DNA from: Symsagittifera roscoffensis
Taxonomy: Eukaryota; Xenacoelomorpha; Acoela; Convolutidae
Assembly: GCF_963678635.1 (NCBI RefSeq)
Contig: NC_087069.1
Span: 11,783,186 to 11,843,185 of the forward strand
DNA: 60,000 nt
Reading direction: 5' to 3'
Shown: positions 1 to 11,000 of the stretch, piece by piece
How the letters are laid out: each line of letters starts with the position of its first letter
How positions within the stretch are numbered: position 1 is the stretch's first letter
Notes under the pieces: model-generated
Told to the model about the DNA's origin: nothing
Databases searched by the model: none
The model's input: the letters and a program-made list of their open reading frames with translations, nothing else
Program-made: the position numbers and the translations under genes

Positions 1-1300
1 CTCGGTTCTGTCTTCGTCTCGTCTTCGCCAACTTTCATGCCATGACATCATGTTCTTGCTGTTTACAGCAGGGAAGGAGATCCACATTCAAATTCTGTTC
101 CCTGTTCCGTCAGTAACTGTTATGTAAGCACAGGCTTACGTTTCGCTCCAGGTCAGATAGCAAGACCGCCTTCTGTTTGCTCTCTGTCGTACAAGACATC
201 TCAGATATACGCTTAATAGCCGTAGTGACCTCGTTTCCATGAGTCAGAAATGCTCTCTCTCATGCACCCAGTCCTTTATCCAACTGGAATGACTGATAAA
301 CTTCTGTGTTTCTCGACATTTTTTTTTTCACTTTGAAATGAGATAATCCCGGAATTCTCATTGTTTGTTCAATGTTTTTAAACTTTCTCTTTTTTTTCAT
401 TCTCATGTTGTTTTCTGAAACTCATTCAAAGCCAAAGAAAAAATCAAAAAGCTAATTTTTTATACAGGGATGAACGAAAGTCTAACACATAGCCATTTTT
501 TTCCTACCCAAAATGTTTTCTTTTTCGAATGTAACAAGAAAACGTATTTTTAAGCTCTGAAAACGGTACAAAATTTTATTCGTAGATCAAAAGAAGCTCA
601 ACCATACCAATTTTTTTGAAACCAATAAGTTTCCGTAGAGAAATGATCTTTTTTCTGCTGCCAGTCATTCTGTTATCAATATTTTTTCTAGGACTCATAA
701 CTTTATGAGTCAATTTTAACTTGATTTGAATGTAGTTTCATGCAAAATACCATGACTAGAGCTTTTTAAAGCGCTCCCATTTTTTGCCAAATTAGAGAAA
801 AATAGGTGTTTTGACTAATCGCAACTTTTGCGAAAATTGACTTTTATACCAGTTCCGAGTTTTCCCTCGTGTCTTTGAAGTTTTCCTTTTTACTGAGGAA
901 GGCAAGGTATTTGGAAAACAAAGTAGATGAGTGATTACGATGAACCTATTGTAGTTTTAGTTTCTAAGAATACCTATAGGGGAAGCCGTACCAAAAACAA
1001 AAAATCTATAGCCAAATACAAATTGGATTTTGCAATTACATCTAAACATACTTTTAGTTTGAGCATGCGAGGTAGCTCTCGAAGCAATTTTAGAAGCACA
1101 TTTAGTATTAAAGCAAACTTAATTGTGCTGTAAGCATTAAAAATTGGTTTAGTTCTTTTTTTTAAAACATAAATCCAAAGCTTTAGTTTATGCTTAACTT
1201 GTCCAAGTTGATCAGCGGAAATTGATCTGAAATTTTGCATTCAAAGGCGTTGTCACTTGTAAAGATCTATAAATGATCAAAATAAAACTTTGGATGATTA
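1..1300. other. Non-repetitive AT-rich flank, no gene recognised
   Basis: I see no gene here. The first 300 bases are nearer to balanced composition and the rest is AT-rich with many T-runs. The longest open frames (927-1133 +, 974-1240 -) are short, overlap each other on opposite strands and resemble no family I know, so I treat them as chance. No tRNA, rRNA or transposon end was recognised. A small exon of a gene lying to the left cannot be excluded, because the window starts mid-sequence. Confidence 0.5.
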
Positions 1301-4300
1301 AAAACTGACGTTTACACAGTTTTTTTTGTACAGGTTTTTCAACTAAGCACTTAGGGTAGGCTCTTTTTGTGCATACTTGACTCAAAAGTGTTTTTTCATA
1401 ATAAAGAATTATAAGTAGTGCATAATATAAAAACCTTGCTATTTTGACCGGTTTGATAATAAAAGCTATCGGTCAGTCATTCGTCTTCAGTACCCGTTTT
1501 TGCTTGTTTTGACCGGTCTTTGATTTTTTTTCGTGATGACCTCCATGCTAGTTGACTATCCTTATATGGGACCATGCCTTGAACTCTATGTATTTTGCAG
1601 CTAGGATAATACAATTTCGAGGTTAAGCGTAGAATACACCAGTGTTCATGATGTTAGCATCATGAGTAGGTTAAAACAGTTTTAGTCAGGTTTTTAGGTC
1701 AATTTTTGTTGTTACAGGTTTTTTTTTTTAATGAGTATACATCAATTTTTAGGAAAATGTTTTTGTAGAGATGAAGGATTTAAATAGGAGTAGTATCAGT
1801 AGTTCAGTCTTGAGCAGGATTTTTTCCTAGTAACCGAGTTTATTTGTTTTGGTAAGCATTTAGGAAACATTTATGCATATTTATTAGAGAAACACTAAAA
1901 CAAGTTGAAGGGCTCGATAAAAGATGTAATATCTCATTGTAAATTGAAGCTAGGATAAAAAAACTTTGAGGTTAAGCGTAAATTATAACAATATTGATGA
2001 TGTTATTATCAGATTTTTTGTTAAAGTGTTTTCAGTCACTTTTTTGGTCATTTTTTGTTGTTACAGGACTTTTTTTTATTATTGAGTATACATCAGTTTT
2101 TTAAGAAGAACTCGTCGTAGAGATGACGGATTTAAGTGGAAGGGGTATCATTAGTTCGGTCTTGAGCAAGACTTTTTCCTAGTATTCGAGTCTGTTTGTT
2201 TTGGTAAGTATTTAGGAAAAAAATATGCATATTTATTAGAGAAACGTTGAAACCAGTTGAAGGGCTCGATAAAAGATGTGATATTTCAATGTATGTTGAA
2301 GCTAGGATGATAAAAATTTGAGGTTAAGCGTATATTACAAATTTATTGATGATGTTATTATCAGATTTACTGTTAAAGTGTCTTCAGTCACTTTTTTTGG
2401 TCACTTTTTGTTGTTACGGGATTTTATTTAATGAGTACACATCAGTTTTTTAATAAGAACTTTTCGTAGAGATGACGGATTTAAGTGGAAGGGGTATCAT
2501 TAGTTCGGTCTTGAGCAAGACTTTTTCCTAGTACCCGAGTTTGTTTATTTTGGTAAGTATTTAGGGAAAAAATATGCATACTTATTAGAGAAACGTTAAA
2601 ACCAGTTGAAGGGCTCGATAAAAGATGTGATAACTCATTGTATATTGAAGCTAGGATGATAAAATTTTGAAGTTAAGCGTAAAGTCCAACAGTATTGTTG
2701 ATGTTATTATCAGATTTACTTTTGAAACTTTTTCAGTTATTTTTTTTGGTCATTTTTTGTTGTTTAATTCCTTTTTTTTATTGAGTACCTATCGTTTTTT
2801 TTATGAAAAACTCGTCGTAGAGAGGACGGATTTAAGTGGAAAGGGTATCATTAGTTCGGTCTTGAGGAGGGCTTTCTCCTAGTAACCGAGTTTGTTTGTT
2901 TTGGTAAGTGTTTAGGAAAAATATATGCATATTTATTAGAGAAACGTTAAAACCAGTTGAAGGGCTCAATAAAAGATGTGATATCTCATTGTATGTTGAA
3001 GCTAGGATAATAAAACTTTGAGGTTAACTGTAAAGTACAACAGTATTGATGATGTTATTATCAGATTTACTGTTAAACGTCTTCAGTTCCTTTTTTTTGG
3101 TCATTTTTTTTGTTACGGGACTTTTTTTTATTAATGAGTATACATCAGTTTTTATTAAGAAGAGCTCGTCGTAGAGATGACGGCCCTAAGAAGTGGGAGG
3201 GATATCATTAGTTCGGGCTTGAGCTAGGTTTTCTCCTAGTAACCGAGTTTGTTTGTTTTGGTAAGTATTTATGAAAAATATATGCGAATTTATTACAGAA
3301 ATGTTAAAACCAGTTAAAGGGCTCGATAAAAGATGTGATAACTCATAGTATATTGAAGCTAGGATGATAAAATTTTGAAGTTAAGCGTAAAGTCCAACAG
3401 TATTGTTGATGTTATTATCAGATTTACTTTTGAAACTTTTTCAGTTATTTTTTTTTGGTCATTTTTTGTTGTTTAATTCCTTTTTTTTATTGAGTACCTA
3501 TCGTATTTTTTATGGAAAACTCGTCGTAGAGATGACGATTTAAGTGGAAGGGGTATCATTAGTTCGGTCTTGAGCAAGACTTTTTCCTAGTACCCGAGTT
3601 TGTTTATTTTGGTAAGTATTTAGGGAAAAAATATGCATATTTATTAGAGAAACGTTAAAACCAGTTGAAGGGCTCGATAAAAGATGTGATAACTCATTGT
3701 ATATTGAAGCTAGGATGATAAAATTTTGAAGTTAAGCGTAAAGTCCAACAGTATTGTTGATGTTAATATCAGATTTACTTTTGAAACTTTTTCAGTTATT
3801 TTTTTTTGGTCATTTTTTGTTGTTTAATTCCTTTTTTTTATTGAGTACCTATCGTTTTTTTTATGGAAAACTCGTCGTAGAGAGGACGGATTTAAGTGGA
3901 AAGGGTATCATTAGTTCGGTCTTGAGGAGGGCTTTATCCTAGTAACCGAGTTTGTTTGTTTTGGTAAGTGTTTAGGAAAAATATATGCATATTTATTAGA
4001 GAAACGTTAAGACCAGTTGAAGGGCTCAATAAAAGATGTGATATCTCATTGTATATTGAAGCTAGGATAATAAAACTTTGAGGTTAACTGTAAAGTACAA
4101 CAGTATTGATGATGTTATTATCAGATTTACTGTTAAACGTCTTCAGTTCCTTTTTTTTGGTCATTTTTTTTGTTACGGGACTTTTTTTTATTAATGAGTA
4201 TACATCAGTTTTTATTAAGAAGAGCTCGTCGTAGAGATGACGGCCCTAAGAAGTGGGAGGGATATCATTAGTTCGGGCTTGAGCTAGGTTTTCTCCTAGT

Positions 4301-6398
4301 AACCGAGTTTGTTTGTTTTGGTAAGTATTTATGAAAAATATATGCGAATTTATTAGAGAAATGTTAAAACCAGTTAAAGGGCTCGATAGAAGATGTGATA
4401 ACTCATAGTATATTGAAGCTAGGATGATAAAATTTTGAAGTTAAGCGTAAAGTCCAACAGTATTGTTGATGTTATTATCAGTTTTTTACTTTTGAAACTT
4501 TTTCAATTATTTTTTTTTGGTCATTTTTTGTTGTTTAATTCCTTTTTTTTATTGAGTACCTATCGTTTTTTTTATGGAGAACTCGTCGTAGAGAGGACGG
4601 ATTTAAGTGGAAGGGGTATCATTAGTTCGGTTTTGAGGAGAGCTTTCTCCTAGTAACCGAGTTTGTTTGTTTTGGTAAGTATTTAGGAAAATATATGCAT
4701 ACTTATTAGAGTAACGTTAAAACCAGTTGAAGGGCTCGATAAAAGATGTGATAACTCATTGTATATTGAAGCTAGGATAATAAAACTTTGAGGTTAACTG
4801 TAAAGTACAACAGTATTGATGATGTTATTATCAGATTTACTGTTTAACGTCTTCAGTCCCTTTTTTTGGTCATTTTTTGTTGTTACAGGACTTTTTTTTT
4901 ATTAATGAGTATACATCAGTTTTTTTTAAAAAGAGCTCGTCATAGAGATGACGGACTTAAGTGGAAGGAGTATCATTAGTTCGGTCTTGAGCTAGGCTTT
5001 CTCCTACTAACAGAGTTTGTTTGTTTTGGTAAGTATTTATAAAAAATATATGCATATTTATTAGAGAAATGTTAAAACCAGTTGAAGGGCTCGATAAAAG
5101 ATGTGATAAATCATTGTATATTGAAGCTAGGATGATAAAATTTTGAAGTTAAGCGTAAAATCCAACAGTATTGATGATGTTATTATCAGATTTACTTTTG
5201 AAACGTTTTCAGTTATTTTTTTTGGTCATTTTTTGTTGTTTAAGTCCTTTTTTTTCATTGAGTACCCATCATTTTTTTTTATGGAGAACTCGTCGTAGAG
5301 AGGACGGATTTAAGTGGAAGGTATATCATTAGTTCGGTCTTGAGGAGGGCTTTCTCCTAGTAACTGAGTTTGTTTGTTTTGGTAAGTATTTAGGAAAAAT
5401 ATATGCATATTTATTAGAGAAATGTTAAAACCAGTCGAAGGGCTCGATAAAAGGTGTGATATCTCATTTTATTTTGAAGCTAGGATAGTAAAACTTTGAG
5501 GTTGAGTGTAAGTTACAACCTTATTGATGATGTTGTTATCAGATTTACTGTTAGTGTTTTCAGTCACTTTTTTTGGTCATTTTTTTGTTGTTACAGGACT
5601 TTTTTTTTTTTGAGTACACATCAGTTTTTTAGTAAGAGCTTTTCGTAGAGATGACGGACTTAAGTGGGAGGAGTATCATTAGTTCAGTCTTGAGCAGGGC
5701 TTTCTCCTAGTAACCGAGTTTGTTTGTTTTGCTAAGTATTTAGGAAAAAAATATGCATATTTATTAGAGAAACGTTAAAACCAGTTGAAGGGCTTGATAA
5801 AAGATGTGATAAATCATTGTATTTTGAAGCTAGGATGGCAAAACTTTGGGCTGAAGCGTAGATTACAACGGTGTGTATGATGTTATAATCAGAAGTAGGG
5901 TTAAATTAATTTATTTAGTTTTTTGTCAATTTTTGTTCTTACAGGTCTTTGTTTTAATGGGGTACACATCAGTCTTTTAAGAACAACTCGTCGAAAAGTT
6001 GATGGAATCAAGTAAAAGTGGCACCATTGATTCGATCTTCAGAAAGGATTTCTCACAATACCCCATTTTGCTTGATTTGATGAGTATATAGGAAAATTTT
6101 TTGCAGATTATTAAAGAGAAACTTTAATAATAGTTGACGAGCTCGATAACAGATTTGATAACTCAATGTGCATTGGAGATAGGATGATAAAACTTTGATA
6201 TTAAGCGTAAAATATAACAGTAGTGACGTTGTTGTTATCCGCTATGCTGTTAAGTTTGTTTTAGTCAGTTGTTTTTGTGAATTTTAGATGTTACAGGTCT
6301 GGTTTTTTCAATAAATCTACATGTATTTTCATAAGTATCTCGCAGTACAATTGATGAATTCAATTGGGAGTACCAACATTCGGATGATCCTTGCTTTG
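1300..6398 (+). repeat. Satellite array A, about 352-bp monomers in tandem
   Basis: The marker gaagctaggat recurs in the same orientation at about 1946, 2298, 2647, 2998, 3355, 3706, 4058, 4415, 4768, 5123, 5476 and 5826, so the period is 349-357 bp. A diverged copy begins near 1598 (gcagctaggat) and another near 6175 (ggagataggat). A still weaker copy seems to cover about 1300-1597, where agtacccg followed by a T-rich run and gcttgttttg matches the monomer's agtacccgagtttgtttattttg. Each monomer contains long T-runs, a constant ctcgataaaagatgtgat segment and a ttttggtaagtattt segment. The inner copies are very similar and the edge copies more diverged, the usual pattern of satellite homogenisation. 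Short open frames inside the monomers (2667-2882, 3754-3942, 4435-4653) are copies of one repeat segment, not genes. Confidence 0.93.
2647..4767 (+). repeat. Three-monomer higher-order duplication in array A (2 x about 1060 bp)
   Basis: Monomers starting at 2647, 2998 and 3355 recur as near copies at 3706, 4058 and 4415, offsets of 1059, 1060 and 1060 bp. Diagnostic variants travel together: the rare ggccctaagaagtggg segment appears only in the monomers starting at 2998 (at about 3182) and 4058 (at about 4242), and gttaactgtaaagtac appears at the matching places. This is a tandem duplication of a trimer, presumably by unequal exchange. The monomer at 4768 is again of the gttaactg kind and the one at 5123 of the gttaagcg kind, so the alternation continues with decay. 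Confidence 0.88.
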
Positions 6399-6503
6399 AA
6401 TGTTGTTGCTGCTGATGCTGTCGTCGTTGCTGTAGTTTTTGTCGTTGGTGCTGTAGTTGTTGCTGTTGTTGTTGTTTCGTTGTTGCTTTTGTTGTTGTCT
6501 TGA
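6399..6503 (+). repeat. Imperfect trinucleotide microsatellite (GTT/GCT-rich)
   Basis: About 105 bp of imperfect trinucleotide units (gttgctgctgatgctgtcg, then runs of gttgtt and gttgct) sit exactly where array A stops. In one + frame it reads as Val/Ala/Leu runs and in one - frame as Thr/Asn/Ala runs (frames 6321-6503 + and 6329-6559 -). Both are low-complexity by-products of the repeat rather than proteins. Confidence 0.85.
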
Positions 6504-6604
6504 AGTGTGGTTTTAAATTTTTCTTTTCTTGACTGTAAGGTACTTTTTTTTGCTGCCAAACATTCGGTTACTATTCGACCGCAAACGTCACGTAAATTCT
6601 ATTT

Positions 6605-8076
6605 GGCAATGTCAAAAATATCTTTTCTTGTGTTCATCCCTGAGAGATTTTTTGTGGTACATTTTTTAAATCATTTTCTGGGACAGTGTGTGGCTAGTAA
6701 AGACATCTTGTTGGTCATTGTTGTTCCAATCATCAGTTCTACTGGGTTAGCGATTGTTGCAGAAGCGGATTTCCGCTGTGTTCATTTTTTTTCCAAAAAA
6801 TCGAAAAATTGTCATCACAAATTGGTAGTTTCAACTAGCTTCTGGTCTTGGCTACTTAATGTTTCTCCAGTTTTGTCTTAGCTCTCGAATGTTTCTTCAG
6901 TTTTGTCTTGGCTACTGAATGTTTACTCAATCTTTGAATTACACAGCGACATTTTTGGGTTGTTAATGCGTTTTGGATATGCTGAAGGTTTATGGGAGTA
7001 GCATTTTTTGATTTTGGTTTTTAGGTTTCTGAAATATGTCTTTTTTTGTGTTCATCCTTGATGCAATTTTTTGTGGTACAAATTTTTTTGTTTTTCAGGA
7101 CAGTGTGTGGTTAGTTTAGTCATCTTGATGTGTCCATTGTTGTTCCATTCATCACTTCTACTGGGTTAGTGATCGTTGCAGAAGCGGAGTTGCTCTGTGG
7201 TAATTTTCTGTCCGAAAAAATTTTCGTCACAAATTGGAAGTTTCCACTAGCTTCTGGTCTTGGCTACTGAATGTTTCTAGAGTTTTGACATCTTTGAAAT
7301 ACACAGCGCCGTTATTTTTGGGTTGTCATTGCGTTGTGGGTTTGCTGACGGTTCATGGGAGTTCTGGGTTTTTGATTTTGGTATTTATGTTTCTGAAATA
7401 TGTCTTTTTTGTGTTCATCCATGATGCGATTTTTTGTGGTACAAATTTTTTTCATTTTCCAGGACAGTGTTTGGCTAGTTAAGAAATCTTGATGTGTTCA
7501 TTGTTGTTCCATTCATCAATTCTACTGGGTTAGCGATCGTTGCAGAAGCGGAGTTGCTCTGTGGTAATTTTCTGTCCGAAAAAATTGTCGTCACAAATTG
7601 GAAGTTTCCACTACCTTCTGGTCTTGGCTACTGAATGTTTCTTCAGTTTTGACAACCAAAAAATACACAGCGACAATTTTTTTTTGGTTGTTAATGTGTT
7701 AATGCGTTTTGAGTATGGTGACAGTTCATGGGAGTACTAAGTTTTTAATTTGATCGTTATGTTTCTGTAAAATGTCATTTTTTGTGTTTATCCTTGATGC
7801 GATCTTTTGTGGTACAATTTTTTTCATTTTTCAAGGCATTCTATTGCTAGTTAAGTCATCTTGATGTGTTCACTGTTTTTCCCTTCATCAGTTTACTGCG
7901 TTAGCAATCCTTGCAGAAGCGAATTTGCGCTGTGGTGATTTTTTGTCTGAAAAAATTTGACGTCACAGTACTGGCAGTTTTTTTTCTTTTTGGTCTTGAC
8001 TACCAGACATTCCTTGAGTTTTCATAAATTTGAAAGACAGAGCTGCTTTTGGGGTTGATATTGCATTTTTTACTAG
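6605..8076 (+). repeat. Left edge of satellite array B, diverged monomers
   Basis: From about 6605 the array B monomer can be followed: cttgtgttcatccctgag, then an acag box with gtgtggctagt, then a catcag-tctactgggttagcga segment, then ttggtagttt, then cttctggtcttggctact. The copies differ from each other and from the core array in many positions. One carries a local duplication of the ttggctactgaatgtt segment at 6835-6920. This is the diverged outer edge of the array next to the microsatellite. The sequence at 6504-6604 belongs to neither array as far as I can see. Confidence 0.85.
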
Positions 8077-11000
8077 TTGATGTTACCTGGCAGTGCTTAT
8101 TTTTTGATTTCAGTTTTTTTCTGTGGAATCATGTCTTTTTATGTGTCTATCAGTGATGCGGTTTTTCTCGTTACGAGTTTTTCCATTTTTCATCACAGTG
8201 TCTGGCTGTCATTATTATTTTGTTGTGCTCATTTTTATTCATTTATTCAGTTCTACGAGGATAGTGGTCGTTACACTAGCGAATTTGCGCTGGAGTGTTT
8301 TTGTCTCAATAAAGTTATCACAAATTGGTAGTTTCCACTAGCTTCTGCTCTTGGCTACTGAATGTTTCTTCAGTTTTGACATGTTTGAAATAAACAGCAA
8401 CAACTTTTTTGGGTTGTTAATGCGTTTTGGGTATAGTGACAATTCATGGGATTTCTGGGTTTTTGACTTTGGTCTTTATGTTTGTGAAAAATATGACTTT
8501 TGTTTATTCTTGATGCGATCTTTTTTGGTACAAATTTTTTTCATTTTTCAGGACATTGTGTGGCTAGCTTAGTCATCTTGATGTATTCATTGTTCTTCCA
8601 TTCATCAGTTCTACTGTATTAGCGATCGTTGCAGAAGCGGATTTGCTCTGTGGTGATTTTTTGTCCGAAAAAGTTGTCGTCACAATACTGGCAGTTTTTC
8701 TTTCTTTTTGGTCTTGACTACAAGACATTCCTTGAGTTTTCATAAATTTAAAAGACAGAGCTGCTTTTTTGGGGTTGATAATGCATTTTCACATGTTAAT
8801 GTTAGCGGAGAATGCTTATTTTCTGATTTCATTTTTTTTCCGTGGAATCATGTCTTTTTATGTGTCTATCAGTGATGCTGTTTTTCTCGTTACAAGTTTT
8901 TCCATTTTTTGATCACAGTGTGGGGCTGATATTATCATTTCGATGTGCTCATTTTTATTCAATTATTCAGTTCTACTAGGATATTGGTCGTTGCGCTAGC
9001 GAATTTGCGCTGGAGTGTTTTTGTCTCAATAAAGTTATACACAAATTGGTAGTTTCCACTAGCTTCTGGTCTTGGCTACTGAATGTTTCTTCAGTTTTGA
9101 CATCTTTGAAATACACAGCGACGCTTTTTTGGGTTGTTAATGCCTTTTGGGTTTTCTGACGATTCATGGGAGTTCTGGGTTTTAATTCTGGTATTTCTGT
9201 TTCTGAAATATGTCTTTTTGTGTTCATCCTTGATGCGATTTTTTGTTGTACAAATTTTTTTTCATTTTTCAGGACAGTGTGTGGCTAGTTAAAAAATCTT
9301 GATGTATTCATCTTGATGAGCTCCATTCATCGGTTCTACTGAAATAACGATCACAGCAGAAGTGGATTTGCGCTGTGGTGATATTTAGTCCGAAAAAATT
9401 TTCGTCACAAATTGGAAGTTTCCACTAGCTTCTTGTCTTGGCTACTGAATGTTTCTAGAGTTTTGACATCTTTGAAATATACAGCGCCGTTTTTTTGGGT
9501 TGTCATTGCGTTGTGGGTTTGCTGACGGTTCATGGGAGTTCTGGGTTTTTGATTTTGGTATTTATGTTTCTGAAATATGTCTTTTTTGTGTTCATCCATG
9601 ATGCGATTTTTTGTGGTACAAATTTTTTTCATTTTCCAGGACAGTGTTTGGCTAGTTAAGAAATCTTGATGTGTTCATTGTTGTTCCATTCATCAATTCT
9701 ACTGGGTTAGCGATCGTTGTAGAAGCGGATTTGCTCTGTGGTAATTTTTTTTCCGAAAAAAGTTGTCGTTACAATTGGTAGTTTCCACCAGCCTCTGGTC
9801 TTGGCTACTGAATGTTTCTTCAGTTTTGACAACCAAAAAATAAACAGCGACAATTTTTTTTGGTTGTTAATGTGTTAATGCGTTTTGAGTATGGTGACAG
9901 TTCATGGGAGTACTAAGTTTTTAATTTGATCGTTATGTTTCTGTAAAATGTCATTTTTTGTGTTTATCCTTGATGCGATCTTTTGTGGTACAATATTTTT
10001 CATTTTTCAAGGCATTCTATTGCTAGTTAAGTCATCTTGATGTGTTCAATGTTTTTCCATTCATCAGTTTACTGGGTTAGCAATCCTTGCAGAAGCGAAT
10101 TTTTGCTGTGGTGATTTTTTGTCTGAAAAAATTTGACGTCACAGTACTGGCAGTTTTTTTTCTTTTTGGTCTTGACTACCAGACATTCCTTGAGTTTTCA
10201 TAAATTTGAAAGACAGAGCTGCTTTTGGGGTTGATATTGCATTTTTTACTAGTCGATGTTACCTGGCAGTGCTTAATTTTTGATTTCAGTTTTTTTCTGT
10301 GGAATCATGTCTTTTTATGTGTCTATCAGTGATGCGGTTTTTCTCGTTACGAGTTTTTCCATTTTTCATCACAGTGTCTGGCTGTCATTATTATTTTGTT
10401 GTGCTCATTTTTATTCATTTATTCAGTTCTACGAGGATAGTGGTCGTTACACTAGCGAATTTGCGCTGGAGTGTTTTTGTCTCAATAAAGTTATCACAAA
10501 TTGGTAGTTTCCACTAGCTTCTGGTCTTGGCTACTGAATGTTTCTTCAGTTTTGACATGTTTGAAATAAACAGCAACAACTTTTTTGGGTTGTTAATGCG
10601 TTTTGGGTATAGTGACAATTCATGGGATTTCTGGGTTTTTGACTTTGGTCTTTATGTTTGTGAAAAATATGACTTTTGTTTATTCTTGATGCGATCTTTT
10701 TTGGTACAAATTTTTTCATTTTTCAGGACATTGTGTGGCTAGTTTAGTCATCTTGATGTATTCATTGTTCTTCCATTCATCAGTTCTACTGGGTTAGCGA
10801 TCGTTGCAGAAGCGGATTTGCTCTGTGGTGATTTTTTGTCCGAAAAAGTTGTTGTCACAATACTGGCAGTTTTTCTTTCTTTTTGGTCTTGACTACAAGA
10901 CATTCCTTGAGTTTTCATAAATTTAAAAGACAGAGCTGCTTTTTTGGGGTTGATAATGCATTTTTACATGTTAATGTTAGCTGAGAATGCTTATTTTATG

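Noticed and set aside
1-300. Possible exon at the left edge (tttacag followed by a less AT-rich stretch)
   Set aside because: No long open frame, donor or recognisable protein similarity; too little to call.
2667-4653. Repeated 60-72-codon frames in array A as small secreted or membrane peptides
   Set aside because: Several copies are broken by frameshift (for example the deletion near 3537) or early stop (the agctag variants), with no sign that intact copies are preferred.
6321-6881. Val/Leu-rich or Thr-rich protein and the 124-codon frame at 6507
   Set aside because: The first two are the microsatellite read as protein. The third runs from single-copy boundary sequence into an array B monomer and stops there.
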